Shown one piece after another: positions 62,782 through 64,000 of a stretch of 64,000 bases of DNA; position 1 is the first letter of the stretch, and every line of letters starts with the position of its first letter. A program made the position numbers and the translations under genes. Below the pieces are notes generated by a model, which saw only the letters and a list, made by a program, of their open reading frames with translations, ran no database searches and was not told the origin of the DNA. The DNA comes from an uncultured Rhodospirillales bacterium (GTDB taxonomy: Bacteria > Pseudomonadota > Alphaproteobacteria > Kiloniellales > Kiloniellaceae), in the NCBI GenBank assembly GCA_913060675.1, contig CAJXUS010000019.1:1-64000 (forward strand), written 5' to 3'.

Positions 62782-63900
62782 TTAAACCCGCATCGGCATC
62801 AACACATAGAGTGCTGAAGCATCTGCAGAATCACGCACAATCGTTGGTGAGGCAGCATCCGCCATTAGAAATTCAGCAGATTCACCCTCAATTTGTTGTG
62901 CAATATCAAGCAGGTAACGCGAATTGAAACCAATGTCCAAAGACTCACCTTCATAATTGACTTCAAGCACTTCAACAGCGCTGCCGTTTTCTGCAGATGT
63001 TGCAGAAAGTGTCAAAGAGGATCCCTCGAGCGTAATCTTTACAGCGCGACTTTTCTCTGTGGAAATTGTCGATACACGATCGACTGCCGCGGAAAACGTT
63101 TTGCAATCAAGAACAAGACTTTTGTCGTTACCACTTGGAATTACGCGCTGATAATCAGGGAAAGTTCCGTCTATAAGCTTAGAGCTAAGAACTGTCGAAT
63201 CAAACCGGAACATAATTTTGGTTTCTGAAAGAGAAACCTCTATGGGGTCATTGGTTTCATCAATCAATTTGCGCAGTTCATTAACCGTCTTACGAGGGAC
63301 AATAACGCCCGGCAGTTCTTCAGCGCCTTGTGGAAGTGGCATTTCAAAACGTGCGAGACGGTGTCCATCAGTGGCGACAGCACGAAGAACCGGAATACTG
63401 TCGGCCTCGGTTGCATGAAGATAAATACCGTTCAGATAGTAACGTGTTTCTTCTGTTGATATCGCAAAACGAGTACGGTCAATAAGATTTTTTAGTTCTG
63501 TAACTTGAATCCCAAAGACTTGGGGTAAATCAACGACGCCAGCTGCGGGAAAATCTTCGCGCGGCAATGTCTGAAGAGTAAAAGTTGACCGACCCGCTTT
63601 CAGCGTCATCTGAGCGGTTTCAGAATTGGCTGTCAATTCAACTTCAGAACCATCTGGGAGCTTACGAACAATGTCGTAAAACGTATGGGCTGGCGCAGTT
63701 GTTACACCAGCATCTACAACAGTAGCGTCGACCTGATCCACAATGGTCAGATCCATGTCTGTCGCAGTCAGTGATAACTTTCCATCCTTGGCTTCCATAA
63801 GAACATTGGAAAGGATTGGAATAGTATTTCGACGTTCAACTACGCTTTGAACATGCGCCAGGGATTTCAACAATGCAGAGCGTTCGATTGTGAGCTTCAT
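62782..63900 (-). CDS. dnaN: DNA polymerase III beta sliding clamp DnaN
   Basis: 372 residues from the ATG at 63900, which begins the typical MKLTIERSALLKSLAHVQSVVERRNTIPILSNVLM. Three repeated clamp domains end with the conserved YVLMPMRV. A longer in-frame extension (32 residues to 63996) is untypical. No ribosome site is close to the ATG; the nearest strong one is a GGAGGAGG about 45 bases upstream. Start of the dnaN-recF-gyrB block; dnaA would be expected further right but is outside the window. Confidence 0.96.
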   Translation of the reverse strand: MKLTIERSALLKSLAHVQSVVERRNTIPILSNVLMEAKDGKLSLTATDMDLTIVDQVDATVVDAGVTTAPAHTFYDIVRKLPDGSEVELTANSETAQMTLKAGRSTFTLQTLPREDFPAAGVVDLPQVFGIQVTELKNLIDRTRFAISTEETRYYLNGIYLHATEADSIPVLRAVATDGHRLARFEMPLPQGAEELPGVIVPRKTVNELRKLIDETNDPIEVSLSETKIMFRFDSTVLSSKLIDGTFPDYQRVIPSGNDKSLVLDCKTFSAAVDRVSTISTEKSRAVKITLEGSSLTLSATSAENGSAVEVLEVNYEGESLDIGFNSRYLLDIAQQIEGESAEFLMADAASPTIVRDSADASALYVLMPMRV

Positions 63901-63911
63901 GATGCTATGAC

Positions 63912-63953
63912 TCAGTCCGTATCTTTCATCAATACCAAGTAAACCTCCTCCTT
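63912..63953 (-). promoter_or_regulatory. Strong ribosome site and short leader reading frame before dnaN
   Basis: AAGGAGGAGG on the minus strand (63944-63953) is a near-perfect Shine-Dalgarno sequence. Five bases later a TTG (63936-63938) opens a nine-codon frame including ATG at 63927-63929 that ends in TGA at 63912-63914, 11 bases before the dnaN ATG. It could be a leader peptide that couples translation to dnaN. Only visible as a pattern. Confidence 0.3.
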
Positions 63954-64000
63954 CGGCAGAACCAGAGAACGAGGTCACGATTATCCCGTGCCTCATGCAG

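Noticed and set aside
61552..63900. oriC near the gyrB-recF-dnaN block
   Set aside because: dnaA and its flanking intergenic DNA are outside the window, and alphaproteobacterial origins often lie elsewhere, so nothing here supports a call.

Overview
The window reads as chromosomal DNA of a free-living, probably marine, Gram-negative alphaproteobacterium of moderate GC content (by eye somewhat below 50 percent). The evidence is a complete system I cytochrome c maturation cluster (ccmA-I), a RegB/RegA (ActSR/PrrBA) redox two-component pair, an ArsR-methyltransferase/metF operon, heptose synthesis (hldE) for LPS, a RegA-era style sco1/senC gene, and a gyrB-recF-dnaN block. A Rhodospirillales/Kiloniellales/Sneathiellales-like member is my best guess; it is inferred from gene content, not proven. 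No integrase, transposase, CRISPR array, prophage, tRNA or rRNA gene is visible. This is mostly housekeeping chromosome with a few small accessory modules.

Layout. 1-317: AT-rich non-coding DNA with a strong leftward promoter and a dense cluster of GANTC (CcrM-type) sites. 318-4661: a catabolic module (FAD/GcvT-domain dehydrogenase plus choline-kinase-like phosphotransferase) divergent from a DeoR regulator. 4757-9517: NAD biosynthesis, with an NrtR-type regulator followed by nadA-nadB-nadC behind three similar operator-like palindromes. 9533-11961: a cyanide-insensitive/bd quinol oxidase operon (cioA, cioB, a 39-residue DUF2474 protein), in which cioB carries an internal deletion and frameshift. 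12162-14813: one-carbon/methionine operon (ArsR-methyltransferase, metF, and a homocysteine-methyltransferase-like protein without its zinc ligands). 15108-17777: LysR regulator divergent from an acyl-CoA ligase, then a hairpin-rich non-coding stretch.

18171-25619: ccmABCDEFGHI. The genes are largely coupled by 4-base ATGA overlaps and make the haem export, haem chaperone, haem lyase and apocytochrome thioreduction apparatus. 25777-29009: a polar amino acid ABC importer (ATPase, binding protein, two permeases) with a hairpin after the binding-protein gene. 29386-35389: mixed single genes (unknown protein with a FliM-like C-terminal tail, MscS channel, CreA, Tag, carbonic anhydrase, hldE). 35595-37499: LysR-AhpD-cupin island of lower GC. 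37786-42939: degenerate GGDEF/EAL protein, RegA, RegB, and an ABC-2 exporter.

42976-45735: late cobalamin assembly (cobT, cobS, phosphatase). 45787-47328: Pit phosphate transporter behind a PHO-box-like triple repeat. 47580-56693: envelope and stress proteins (Tat-type phosphoesterase, SYLF protein, degenerate CobD/CbiB paralogue, DUF2244, lipoprotein, EI24 protein, Sco1, YgjP-like zincin, Hsp20, Sel1/peptidoglycan-binding/lectin-like protein, VOC protein). 56766-63900: penicillin-binding protein 1A, then gyrB, recF and dnaN, all leftward.

I do not see a large undescribed system. The most promising leads are the disrupted cioB, the three NrtR operators, the degenerate paralogues (homocysteine methyltransferase-like, CobD-like, GGDEF/EAL-like), the structured non-coding stretch before ccmA, the GANTC cluster, and the unknown protein with a FliM-like tail.
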